In this document: in pieces, positions 8,483 to 14,768 of the stretch | Position numbering within the stretch: position 1 is the first letter of the stretch | How the letters are laid out: every line of letters begins with the position of its first letter | From: an uncultured Prevotella sp. | GTDB taxonomy: Bacteria > Bacteroidota > Bacteroidia > Bacteroidales > Bacteroidaceae | NCBI GenBank assembly: GCA_900547005.1 | Contig: URER01000046.1 | Coordinates: 1-20,113, forward strand | Direction of reading: 5' to 3' | Length of the DNA stretch: 20,113 bases | Notes under the pieces: model-generated | Databases searched by the model: none | What the model saw: the letters and a program-made list of their open reading frames with translations, nothing else | What the model was told of the DNA's origin: nothing | Translations under genes and position numbers: made by a program

Positions 8483-8493
8483 CTGTATTACAG
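8483..8493. repeat. CTGTATTACAG palindrome in a gene-free stretch
   Basis: CTGTATTACAG (8483-8493) is palindromic around a central T. The same half-sites recur at 8710-8727 and 8764-8770. The stretch 8300-8600 otherwise shows no gene I can support. A 128-residue minus-strand frame at 8397-8783 runs straight through repeats and has no family features. Confidence 0.4.
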
Positions 8494-8601
8494 ACAGGCT
8501 GTGCAATGAATTTGCCGCCGGATGCGTAGAAAATTTCCTTTAAAACATTTACCGTGGGATTGCGTACGGTTATAATATATAATGTACGCGACATATAATA
8601 T

Positions 8602-8657
8602 ATTGGAGACAGGAAGCGGAAAACCGCGGCATTGGAGCGATATCCGCAAACCGCGGC
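8602..8657. repeat. Tandem pair of 27-29 bp repeats ending in AAACCGCGGC
   Basis: Two adjacent units begin with ATTGGAG (8602 and 8631) and end with AAACCGCGGC (8621-8630 and 8648-8657). Their middles differ. CCGCGG itself is palindromic. They lie between mrp and the HU-like gene, directly before the 22-bp array. Confidence 0.6.
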
Positions 8658-8704
8658 TTGATCGTTTTTTCCACTACTATATAACTCCCCTGTCGCATAC
8701 CCCG

Positions 8705-8992
8705 GCTTTCTGTAATGGGTATTACAGGATTCTCTAATATGTACTACAGCTTTCTCTAATGGGATTACAGAAAACTTTGCCATATAGCACGCAAAACCTC
8801 AGATACCTGTACGCCGTTCCCGTGCGGCATTTCCGTACCACGTTTTGGAAAATGTTTTCCCTTCATTCCGAAAGATGCCTATTCGTTCTGGAAGAAGCCC
8901 CTCACTGTTCCGGAAAAAGTCTTCCACGTTCCGAATGGTATTTTTTTTACGTCCGTCAAGATATCTTTCACGTTCGGGGCGGTATTTTTCAT
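8705..8992. repeat. Degenerate tandem array with a period near 22 bp
   Basis: The first three units share TCTSTAAT at 8709, 8731 and 8753 (exactly 22 bp apart) and end in TACAG. The first unit contains the perfect inverted repeat CTGTAAT-GGGT-ATTACAG (8710-8727). From about 8841 a second unit type appears, with cores resembling CGTTCCG at 8842, 8864, 8885, 8907, 8928, 8950 and 8971, each followed by a purine patch and then a T-rich patch. The spacing stays 21-22 bp. The units at 8775-8840 are too diverged to align by eye but fall in the same register. The array ends about 90 bp before the HU-like start. Confidence 0.6.
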
Positions 8993-9082
8993 TATATAAA
9001 ATAAATTTTCCGCACGCAACGCAGACCATGACGGGAAAACAGAGGGAGAGAGTTTTCTTAGTTATCAAACTCTTAAAATTTT

Positions 9083-9190
9083 ATGGTTATGGTAGAGTTA
9101 ACATGGTACCTGAATAACAGGCCCAACAATGAGCAGTACAAGAAATGGTACGTACGTCCGATAATCAAAGAGACTCTCGGCATACATTGA
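9083..9190 (+). CDS. Split N-terminal piece of the HU-like protein
   Basis: This 35-residue frame starts MVMVELTWYLNN and contains KKWYVRPIIKETLG, which resembles the first beta-strands of Bacteroidales HU-like DNA-binding proteins. It ends with TGA at 9188-9190. That stop overlaps the ATG (9190) of the next frame as TGATG, and the downstream frame supplies exactly the expected continuation. One missing base near 9181 would explain the break, either a real frameshift or a sequence error. Alternatively, the TGATG overlap could allow coupled re-initiation, giving two polypeptides. Confidence 0.5.
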   Translation: MVMVELTWYLNNRPNNEQYKKWYVRPIIKETLGIH

Positions 9191-9672
9191 TGTCAAAGCA
9201 CAAGGTAGAGCACAACACGCCGTTCTCAGCAGGTACAATTGAGGGCATACAGACGGACTTCTCGAAGCGCATACGCGAGCAGCTACTCAACGGAAACTCG
9301 GTGAAGATTGACAACCTCGCCATCTTTAAGATTTCGGTACACAGCCACGCATACGACACAATCGCCGGCATCGACAACAAGACGGGACGGCTGGGGACAG
9401 CGGCCAAGATTGGTTCGGCGGTGAGAAAGACGAGGATGATTTCAACGGCGACGGGCGACATGATGAGCAAGCAGATCGCACTGGACGTCACCTTCGGATG
9501 GTACACCGAGTCGCAAACCAAGATTGACGAGGCGAAGGACAAGGTGCTGGCAGACATTAAAAATCTCGAAGAGCTGGGTGAACAGGTGGAGAAAGAGCAG
9601 GAAGCCGACAGCGGAGGCGCTCCAGAAACGGATGCCGCCGCAAGCAACGATGACGCGAACGCAGAGAAGTAA
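9190..9672 (+). CDS. HU-like DNA-binding protein (body; N-terminus in another frame)
   Basis: Bacteroidales-type HU/IHF-like protein, expected to bind and bend DNA. From the ATG at 9190 it has 160 residues. MSKHKVEHNTPFSAGTIEGI followed by TDFSKRIREQLLNG matches the helical part of the fold. SVKIDNLAIFKISVHS corresponds to the strand that precedes the DNA-binding arm. After about residue 125 comes a low-complexity tail rich in Ala, Glu and Asp, which I would expect to be disordered. The frame is open further up to an internal ATG at 9145, but those residues (RTSDNQRDSR) do not fit the family, whereas the frame beginning at 9083 does. Counting both pieces the gene spans 9083-9672, and with one base restored would encode about 196 residues. 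The upstream 22-bp array and downstream hairpin are the only linked elements. Confidence 0.7.
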   Translation: MSKHKVEHNTPFSAGTIEGIQTDFSKRIREQLLNGNSVKIDNLAIFKISVHSHAYDTIAGIDNKTGRLGTAAKIGSAVRKTRMISTATGDMMSKQIALDVTFGWYTESQTKIDEAKDKVLADIKNLEELGEQVEKEQEADSGGAPETDAAASNDDANAEK

Positions 9673-9682
9673 CGGCTGAGGA

Positions 9683-9703
9683 GTGTAGAACACAGATTTT
9701 TTT
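9683..9703 (+). terminator. Weak terminator after the HU-like gene
   Basis: GTGT (9683-9686), loop AGA, ACAC (9690-9693) form a four-pair hairpin followed within a few bases by a run of seven T (9697-9703). Short, but correctly placed 10 bases after the stop. Confidence 0.4.
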
Positions 9704-9761
9704 GCATTTATGCAATATTACAATTTAAATCTATTTTTTTTGATAAATCTGATTATTCTTA

Positions 9762-9791
9762 TTGTCATTCATCAGAATTTTATTATTTTTG
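9762..9791 (+). promoter_or_regulatory. Promoter of the structured-RNA cassette
   Basis: TTG (9762-9764), exactly 19 bases, then TATTTTTG (9784-9791) is a full match to the Bacteroidota promoter layout. Transcription should begin near 9795-9800, at the foot of a stem-loop. No protein-coding start follows for more than 400 bases, so the transcript begins with a long non-coding section. Confidence 0.7.
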
Positions 9792-9794
9792 CAA

Positions 9795-10010
9795 GTGGAT
9801 TGAGAAAACTCTTTCCACGACTTTATTAGAAAAAAAGAGGCGTTATGTCTTCTTCTTGTGAGTGAAAAGCGTAGGAAACTTTAATCATGTAAGCAAGAGA
9901 AGGGCGTAATGGTCTCCACGCATATAGCGTGGGGCTGTTAACCCACATCTGCTTACAGAGGTATTCCTACCACCTTCACTTTAAGACGTGGCATACAGTT
10001 CCACGCTTCT
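9795..10010 (+). ncRNA. Candidate structured RNA (own promoter, nested helices)
   Basis: The segment folds consistently by eye. A 5' hairpin pairs GTGGA..GAG with CTC..TCCAC (9795-9818). Three nested long-range helices follow: AGTGAA (9861-9866) with TTCACT (9975-9980), GTAGGAA (9871-9877) with TTCCTAC (9964-9970), and TGTAAGC (9888-9894) with GCTTACA (9951-9957). They enclose an eight-pair hairpin CTCCACGC-ATATA-GCGTGGGG (9914-9934). A last hairpin CGTGG-CATACAGTT-CCACG occupies 9987-10005. All helices are compatible at once. Gene-free sequence continues to 10228 with only a small ACCG/CGGT hairpin (10101-10114). It could be an independent small RNA or the long leader of the downstream genes. 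I do not recognise it as tmRNA, SRP RNA, RNase P RNA or a named riboswitch. A nested rod with one apical hairpin is 6S-like in outline only. Confidence 0.5.
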
Positions 10011-10228
10011 GCATTGAACAATTTAAATGGGATTCAGGAATTGGAAAACCAGAGGAATATATTATGAATGAAATGAAAGACATATTTTAATAGTCAAAGA
10101 ACCGTATATGCGGTGTATATTTTGAAAACGAATTATATCGTTATCCTTTATCATAAAGCAGCGGAACTATGACAGGTCCCCTCTGAAAAAAGAGATAATA
10201 CTTTTAAAAACTAAAAAAACAATTTTAT

Positions 10229-10585
10229 ATGTTTGGATACTCAAGCAACCTGATGAACGAATCTTGCAAGAACATCTTACGGCAACTTTGTCAAGGAATG
10301 AAGACGAGTCAGATTTATGCAGGTCTCGACATTTCTTTCATTCCAACCTCAGAAGGCATGGTCAGGATTCATCAAGAAGAACAAGGTATGTTAGTGAACA
10401 ATTTTGATTTCTATCCGAATTCTGAAGGGTGGATTGATTCTATTGCCATTTATGGCAGATATTTGGATGCACATTATCGCACAATCAGTGCTTCAATGGA
10501 GATTTTCGGATTAAAAGTGAGTGATATAACCTATGAGGGCACTTATATAGACATAGAGTTAGATCAAGAACAATTCCCTGATTAA
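10229..10585 (+). CDS. Unrecognised protein, first gene of AT-rich trio
   Basis: 118 residues, no signal peptide or membrane segment, acidic C-terminus (DIELDQEQFPD). Alternating hydrophobic stretches such as LDISFIPTSEGMVRIHQ and GWIDSIAIYGRYLD suggest a small alpha/beta protein. I do not recognise the family. Size, acidity and cassette position resemble immunity or antitoxin-type proteins, but that is only an impression. ATG at 10229 is preceded by an A-rich stretch and no clear ribosome binding site. A spacer of 14 bases leads to the next gene. Base composition is clearly more AT-rich than the ftsZ or mrp regions, which suggests acquisition by transfer. Confidence 0.7.
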   Translation: MFGYSSNLMNESCKNILRQLCQGMKTSQIYAGLDISFIPTSEGMVRIHQEEQGMLVNNFDFYPNSEGWIDSIAIYGRYLDAHYRTISASMEIFGLKVSDITYEGTYIDIELDQEQFPD

Positions 10586-10599
10586 AAAACAATAAGATT

Positions 10600-10953
10600 A
10601 TGCCAGCATTAAGAATGTCATTGTACAAGACTTTTATGTCACCCTTGTACAAAATAGTTAATCCCGCTCAAAAGAGGATGTATAATAAGATTTTGTCGTT
10701 TGAGGGTGCATTAGCATTTGCGTCAGAGAACGAGTTGATAGTACAGAAAACAGACGGAACAGTGTTTCGCTCTCCACTACAGCATTATGAGTCTGATTAT
10801 ATTACCGAGACTTATGTCGGCAGAATGGACGGAGAACAATTCCGCTTCTTGTTTGCAAGTTCCAATAATCCACTTGCACAGATAGATCCGATGGTTACTT
10901 TTGCAAGTATGTCAACAAGCGGATGGGCAATTCATTTCAAAGTACATCCATAA
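10600..10953 (+). CDS. Unrecognised protein, second gene of AT-rich trio
   Basis: 117 residues, basic N-terminus with MPALRMSLYKTF, then a mixed alpha/beta pattern containing FASENELIVQKTDGTVFRSP and GEQFRFLFASSNNPLAQIDP. No signal peptide, no membrane helix and no recognisable catalytic motif. The gene sits 14 bases after the first and 11 bases before the third, so the three are almost certainly co-transcribed. Function unknown. Confidence 0.65.
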   Translation: MPALRMSLYKTFMSPLYKIVNPAQKRMYNKILSFEGALAFASENELIVQKTDGTVFRSPLQHYESDYITETYVGRMDGEQFRFLFASSNNPLAQIDPMVTFASMSTSGWAIHFKVHP

Positions 10954-10964
10954 AAGTAACTGCT

Positions 10965-11669
10965 ATGTGGAGAAATATATTTAGAAAAAAAACAGCAAAT
11001 GAGAGCGAAGTTGATTCATTGCAACAAGAATCTCCTAAAACAGGAGTTTCAAATGAATCCGGCTTACCTCAAAAGCCGACAGTAATCTCTCATAATTCTA
11101 AACAACCGTTCAGATACGAACTCATATGGGACAATATATCTTCGATAGGTGATATGATAACAGGATGTATGGAAACCCAGAGATATGGAAAATTGGTTTT
11201 TAGGTTGTCGAAAAACAACATACAAGGAAACGTAGTCGCTCAATTTCCAAACTATCATCTCGGATTGCACAGATGGATTGATGGGATGTCTGAAATATCA
11301 GAAATGGCAACAGACTTGCAGAATCTCGTAAAAGTATATGAGGAAACAGGAAGTCGTAGAAAAGCCATATCAAGAATCGTAGGCAAGCATATAGATGAAA
11401 AGCATAGGATTGTAGATGATGACATGTCTACTTATATATGCTATTTGATATTGATTCTCAATGCGATAAGGAGAAGCTTATCACAACCTTTGATGGATTT
11501 AAATGAGAAGAAAGAAATTTATGAACTATGTTTGAGAGAAATTGAAAAGAATTACTCCCAATATATCGTAATGACAGGCTTTACCCAAACACCTTATGGA
11601 ATACAACCATATCCTATTCCATATCGTCAATATCTATCGCAAAAGAGACTGACTTCCATTCCGTTATAA
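10965..11669 (+). CDS. Unrecognised protein, third gene of AT-rich trio
   Basis: 234 residues from the ATG at 10965, which I prefer over the upstream in-frame ATG at 10923 because the latter overlaps the preceding gene by 31 bases. The N-terminus is a basic, polar and probably disordered segment (RNIFRKK, then Ser/Glu/Pro-rich to about residue 45). A folded part follows with helical stretches such as IDGMSEISEMATDLQNLVKV and STYICYLILILNAIRRSL (about 153-170), the latter hydrophobic enough to be a buried or membrane-associated helix. The C-terminus is Tyr/Pro/Gln-rich. I do not recognise a family. A strong hairpin terminator follows about 140 bases later. Confidence 0.65.
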   Translation: MWRNIFRKKTANESEVDSLQQESPKTGVSNESGLPQKPTVISHNSKQPFRYELIWDNISSIGDMITGCMETQRYGKLVFRLSKNNIQGNVVAQFPNYHLGLHRWIDGMSEISEMATDLQNLVKVYEETGSRRKAISRIVGKHIDEKHRIVDDDMSTYICYLILILNAIRRSLSQPLMDLNEKKEIYELCLREIEKNYSQYIVMTGFTQTPYGIQPYPIPYRQYLSQKRLTSIPL

Positions 11670-11806
11670 TTGTTCTTTTTCACTGATATCATCATATTTT
11701 TGAAAAGTACAATATTTATTGATTGCAAAACTATAACCGCAGCTTTGTTAATGTTTATAGATTGTGACGGGAGCGAGGAGAAAAGAATAGTATATGTGAA
11801 AAACAT

Positions 11807-11850
11807 AAGAGCCGTGGCCGACAGAGGATACGATATCGGTCACGGCTCTT
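11807..11850. terminator. Strong hairpin between convergent genes
   Basis: AAGAGCCGTG (11807-11816) pairs perfectly with CACGGCTCTT (11841-11850), and the stem continues inward for five more pairs including one G-T, leaving a 14-base loop. It lies between the AT-rich trio (plus) and the GNAT remnant (minus). T-rich flanks on the right (TGGTGTTTTAT) suit termination of the trio. The region 11670-11806 is otherwise empty of genes I can support. Confidence 0.7.
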
Positions 11851-11867
11851 TGGTGTTTTATAAGAGG

Positions 11868-12251
11868 CTATCGGAACGTTTGATTTAGCCACCAATAAGG
11901 AACGCTATCCCGGGAAATTGATAAGGTAGAAATACATAGCCCGAGTAGGGGAATGTTTGTCCTTGCCGGATATTCCTTCCGCCGCTTTGAGTTGGCGACA
12001 CGATGGTTGAGACGGTTCCAAAATGTTTTCTCGTCAGGGTCGAAGACAATCTTGTCGTTCAGCAGGCTGTAGTATGCCGCCGTCTTATCCGCACCGTTGT
12101 CTTCGAGAAGATATGTCAGCGCTATCATCGACTTGTAGTAGTTGGCTGCATCGGAAAATAAAAAGTCATTCAAGTCGGCATCACTGCAATCGAATGACTT
12201 TATTCTGGTATCGGCATCTGTCAGCCGGAAAGAAAATCTGTCAAAGTCCAT
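11868..12251 (-). pseudogene. Truncated GNAT-family N-acetyltransferase
   Basis: The first 95 or so residues (MDFDRFSFRLTDADTRIKSF, then CSDADLNDFLFSDA, YLLEDNGADKTAAYYSLLND, KRRKEYPA) match the N-terminal half of GNAT acetyltransferases common in Bacteroidales, several of which act as toxins in toxin-antitoxin pairs. From about position 11966 leftward the frame reads unrelated residues (RTNIPLLGLCISTL and so on) and stops at 127 residues. The acetyl-CoA-binding Q/RxxGxG/A motif that should follow is missing in all three minus frames that I checked. The enzyme should therefore be inactive. The break point probably marks a deletion or insertion boundary. The gene starts 2 bases after the stop of a 41-residue ORF. 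Confidence 0.65.
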
Positions 12252-12253
12252 AA

Positions 12254-12379
12254 TTACATTGAGAATGTACTTATGGCCTTGAACGTTTCGTACGCCTTTC
12301 TTGCCGCATCCTTTTCAGCCTTGCTGACGGGAGCGGGATTTGCCATTCTCTTAGCTAAGTTCTCGGCATCCTTAGGCAT
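12254..12379 (-). CDS. Small ORF coupled to the GNAT remnant
   Basis: 41 residues, MPKDAENLAKRMANPAPVSK then AEKDAARKAYETFKAISTFSM, highly charged and probably helical. Its TAA (12254-12256) lies two bases before the GNAT ATG (12251), so the two would be translationally coupled. This is the position and size class of the small protein that precedes GNAT toxins. It does not show an obvious ribbon-helix-helix pattern. I infer an antitoxin-like or accessory role and would not name it further. Confidence 0.5.
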   Translation of the reverse strand: MPKDAENLAKRMANPAPVSKAEKDAARKAYETFKAISTFSM

Positions 12380-12426
12380 ATATAAGAAATCCCCAATTTT
12401 TATCCCAGATATACCCAATATACCTG

Positions 12427-13482
12427 TCAGTCCATGAATCTTACGGCATCGCCGACGGCCCTGTCGAACGCCTCCTCCTGCCCCGGTACGGTGATGAACA
12501 GATGGACCGCGCCACTGTATTCAATCCGCGTGGCCTTGCCGCCCATCCGCTCCGCGAGTTCCTTGCCTTGGTCGCGCAGGATGTCCCTCTCGGCCGCAAC
12601 AATCAGAGTCTTGGGAAGAGCCTGAAGTTCAGCGTCGCTGCATAAGCCTACGCTGATGGCTGGCGAATGGGCATCGGCCCTGAGCGTATATGCCAGGTTG
12701 AAGGCCTCCATAATCCGTGCGTCCAGTCCGTAGCCCTCGCCATACAGCCGCCATGATTCCGAACCGTCGTTGAAAGCCTTGGTCACGGGATAGAACAGCA
12801 GGAGGGAGTGTATTCTGTCGCGGCACCGTTCGGACAAGGCCGTGGCCAGCGCAAGGTTTCCTCCTGAACTGTCGCCGCCGATGGTGATGCGGTTCGTGTC
12901 GATAAGCAAGCTGTCCGCATGCCCGATGATATATTCCACGGCGCTGATACAGTCGTCAAGTCCCGCCGGATACGGATGTTCGGGAGCCAGCCGGTAGTCG
13001 AGCGCAACGACCCTCATCTTGCCCGACGCGGCCATGGCGTTGCAGAACCGTCCGCAACTGTTGATGCTTCCGAATGTCCATCCGCCGCCGTGCAGATACA
13101 GCAGCACGGGGAGCCGCCCGGCGCTGCCGTCCTTCGGCTCGTATATCCGCATGGTCTCCGTGAGCATCCTTGTCGCCACGTTGTCGGAATACTCCGGCTC
13201 GGTGTTGCGCGAGTTGCGCACAGCCGTCAGTTCGCCGTTGTCGCCCTCTATCGCTTTCAGGATAGCCAGCGTCTGCCTGTGCTGCAGCCCCGCCGGCATA
13301 TTTCTCAGAAATTCGTCCGCCTGCGCTTCCATCGATTGCGCCTCCATTGATTGAACCTCCATAGATTGAACCTCCATAGATTGAACCTCTATTGATTGAA
13401 TCTTCATTGATTGCGCCTCCATGCGGACGTTGCACGTAAGCAGCATGAAAAGCGCGATTGTCAAGATACGTATTGATGACAT
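12427..13482 (-). CDS. Secreted alpha/beta-hydrolase (HSL/acetyl-esterase type) with pentapeptide repeats
   Basis: Serine esterase/lipase of the hormone-sensitive-lipase group. From the ATG at 13482 it has 351 residues with a signal peptide (SSIRILTIALFMLLTCNVRMEA), so it should act in the periplasm or outside. An in-frame ATG at 13509 would add nine polar residues. Six near-identical pentapeptides (QSMKI, QSIEV, QSMEV twice, QSMEA twice; about 25-54) follow the signal. The catalytic domain shows the oxyanion HGGG (131-134), DYRLAPEHPYP (162-172), nucleophile motif GDSSGG with Ser 205, Asp 300 in AERDILRDQG and His 327 in GAVHLF. A complete triad predicts activity on short acyl or acetyl esters, for instance on xylan side chains or small esters; the substrate is not shown. 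The coding DNA is G+C-rich, unlike the AT-rich neighbours on either side. Confidence 0.9.
   Translation of the reverse strand: MSSIRILTIALFMLLTCNVRMEAQSMKIQSIEVQSMEVQSMEVQSMEAQSMEAQADEFLRNMPAGLQHRQTLAILKAIEGDNGELTAVRNSRNTEPEYSDNVATRMLTETMRIYEPKDGSAGRLPVLLYLHGGGWTFGSINSCGRFCNAMAASGKMRVVALDYRLAPEHPYPAGLDDCISAVEYIIGHADSLLIDTNRITIGGDSSGGNLALATALSERCRDRIHSLLLFYPVTKAFNDGSESWRLYGEGYGLDARIMEAFNLAYTLRADAHSPAISVGLCSDAELQALPKTLIVAAERDILRDQGKELAERMGGKATRIEYSGAVHLFITVPGQEEAFDRAVGDAVRFMD
13323..13422. repeat. In-frame 15-bp tandem repeat in the hydrolase gene
   Basis: Six 15-bp units start at 13323, 13338, 13353, 13368, 13383 and 13398, followed by a 10-bp partial unit. The units at 13353 and 13368 are identical and the others differ by a few substitutions. 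Each unit encodes one QSMEV-type pentapeptide, so gain or loss of units would keep the reading frame. Confidence 0.9.
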
Positions 13483-13529
13483 ATTATGTCTGTTTTCTGT
13501 CAGAATCATAATTCATATAATATTTATTC

Positions 13530-13877
13530 CTATTTTTTCTGTTTTGTTCTACTCGCAACTGCGAATGTGAGCAATGCTATTGAATGGATTGTGTTTAGCA
13601 ACAAGGCGTAAAACCACCATGTCAGCCCGCCTCCATATTGGCTGTTAAAAACAATATTATAGGCCAATATCGCATTATATATAATCATCATAATCAAATT
13701 GACATTGGCGACTCTCGGTCTTCCTCTATGGCACAGCCAAGTCGATAACAGAGACAGCGCATAAGCTACACCAAGCAAAGCTGTATCTTCGCGCCACCCC
13801 TCGGATATACAACACCCGAACAGGAGAACGAGCAACACTCCCCACGTTATCCAAAATCGTTTATCGGTCAGTTTCAT
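13530..13877 (-). CDS. Small multi-pass membrane protein
   Basis: 115 residues from the ATG at 13877, with about four hydrophobic segments (about 9-24, 33-51, 59-78, 86-106) and a basic C-terminus (RTKQKK). A longer frame opens at 13904, but the ATG at 13877 overlaps the upstream stop as ATGA and has a good Shine-Dalgarno sequence (GGAGG) seven bases before it, which decides the start. I do not recognise the family. It is translationally coupled to the 79-residue membrane protein upstream. The DNA is AT-rich compared with the hydrolase next door. Confidence 0.65.
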   Translation of the reverse strand: MKLTDKRFWITWGVLLVLLFGCCISEGWREDTALLGVAYALSLLSTWLCHRGRPRVANVNLIMMIIYNAILAYNIVFNSQYGGGLTWWFYALLLNTIHSIALLTFAVASRTKQKK

Positions 13878-14113
13878 CGCTTGCCTCCTTTCCTGTAAAG
13901 GCAAATGAACAACAATACTATAATGAGATAATTAGCCAATAAGAGATACCCAACATTCAATAAGGCTTCATGAGAATCGGACAGGACTCTTTCGACAGAA
14001 GGGTGTCCTTTAATATACATAGTTTGCATATATGACAACTCATATATTACGAAATTTATTATCGCCAAGACAGCAAGTGCTACTATGCCCGATATTTTCT
14101 GCCACTTCTTCAT
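13874..14113 (-). CDS. Small membrane protein, coupled to the next
   Basis: 79 residues with two hydrophobic helices (about 7-27 and 50-73) separated by a polar loop with KGHPSVERVLSDSHEALLN, ending in a basic RKGGKR. AGGAG lies just before the ATG. The stop overlaps the start of the downstream membrane protein (ATGA). The pair forms a two-gene operon with a -7 box at 14139-14146. Function unknown. Confidence 0.65.
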   Translation of the reverse strand: MKKWQKISGIVALAVLAIINFVIYELSYMQTMYIKGHPSVERVLSDSHEALLNVGYLLLANYLIIVLLFICLYRKGGKR

Positions 14114-14138
14114 ACTCCTAATGCTTTTGTCCGTGCCA

Positions 14139-14146
14139 CAAAGTTA
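14139..14146 (-). promoter_or_regulatory. -7 box for the two membrane-protein genes
   Basis: Minus-strand TAACTTTG lies 26 bases before the ATG at 14113 and matches TAnnTTTG. A convincing -33 element is not seen. Confidence 0.45.
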
Positions 14147-14271
14147 ATACAATTCTCGCTAAAACCTTTATGTTGTCATGCGTAAAGTGCTTGAACAGAA
14201 CCGCCATTCTCGCTAACACTATCAACGACCGCTCATTCCTTCAATCGTAGCTCAAATAATTTGTTTTTTTG

Positions 14272-14751
14272 TCAGTCAATTTCAATACTGTCAAGGAGTT
14301 TCCTGGCTTCGCTTACAATGTCGTATATAGAGTCTTTACTAATGTCAAAAGTTAAAGAATGTTCGTAATCCCACTCATTCTTTTTGTATTGGGCTGGAAG
14401 AATCGTGATTTCGGCATCATTTTGTCGGACGTGTACATACATCGATTGATTATGAAGTTGTCGCCATGAGCGCTGTTTCATTGCTTTAATCAGCTGTGCG
14501 GATGTTAACTCCTCGTATTTATCGCGATTACTGGCAATAAAAACTTCACCAAATACATTATTGAATTCGACATCATCACAATCTATTGGAGCGAATTTTA
14601 TAGGATAGCTCATAGAATACCCAAACCCTGTCTTACCATATCCTGTTAGGAAAATATATTGTTTGGGCGTTCGATAAATCCCACATCCTCTTTGCGTTTT
14701 GGGTTCCTTTGACATTCTCGGCTTTATCAACTTAACCTTTATCCAATCCAA
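14272..14751 (-). CDS. Hypothetical protein downstream of the KilA-N gene
   Basis: Soluble, mixed-charge protein of up to 159 residues with many aromatic residues (YRTPKQYIFLTGYGKTGFGY). It includes SNRDKYEELTSAQLIKAMKQ and ends KLLDSIEID. The longest frame starts at a TTG (14751); the first ATG is at 14715 and gives 147 residues (MSKEPKTQRG). I cannot choose firmly, but an in-frame TAG sits just upstream of the TTG, so no longer start exists. It lies about 17 bases after the KilA-N stop and is probably co-transcribed. Family not recognised; a partner role in a toxin-antitoxin or defence unit is an inference from position. Confidence 0.6.
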   Translation of the reverse strand: MDWIKVKLIKPRMSKEPKTQRGCGIYRTPKQYIFLTGYGKTGFGYSMSYPIKFAPIDCDDVEFNNVFGEVFIASNRDKYEELTSAQLIKAMKQRSWRQLHNQSMYVHVRQNDAEITILPAQYKKNEWDYEHSLTFDISKDSIYDIVSEARKLLDSIEID

Positions 14752-14768
14752 TATCTACTGCCACTTTT

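Noticed and set aside
8397..8783. 128-codon minus-strand open frame between mrp and the HU-like gene
   Set aside because: It runs through the palindromes and tandem repeats, has no family resemblance and no ribosome binding site or promoter; it is probably a chance frame.
8705..8992. CRISPR array
   Set aside because: Units of about 22 bp have no constant repeat alternating with unique spacers of typical length, and no cas gene is nearby.
9795..10010. tRNA, tmRNA, SRP RNA or RNase P RNA
   Set aside because: No cloverleaf or CCA end, no tag-peptide frame, no GGAA-loop SRP core and no RNase P conserved segments could be seen.
11670..11888. 72-codon plus-strand frame after the AT-rich trio
   Set aside because: It crosses the terminator hairpin and ends in the GNAT remnant; the composition and lack of a family argue against a gene.
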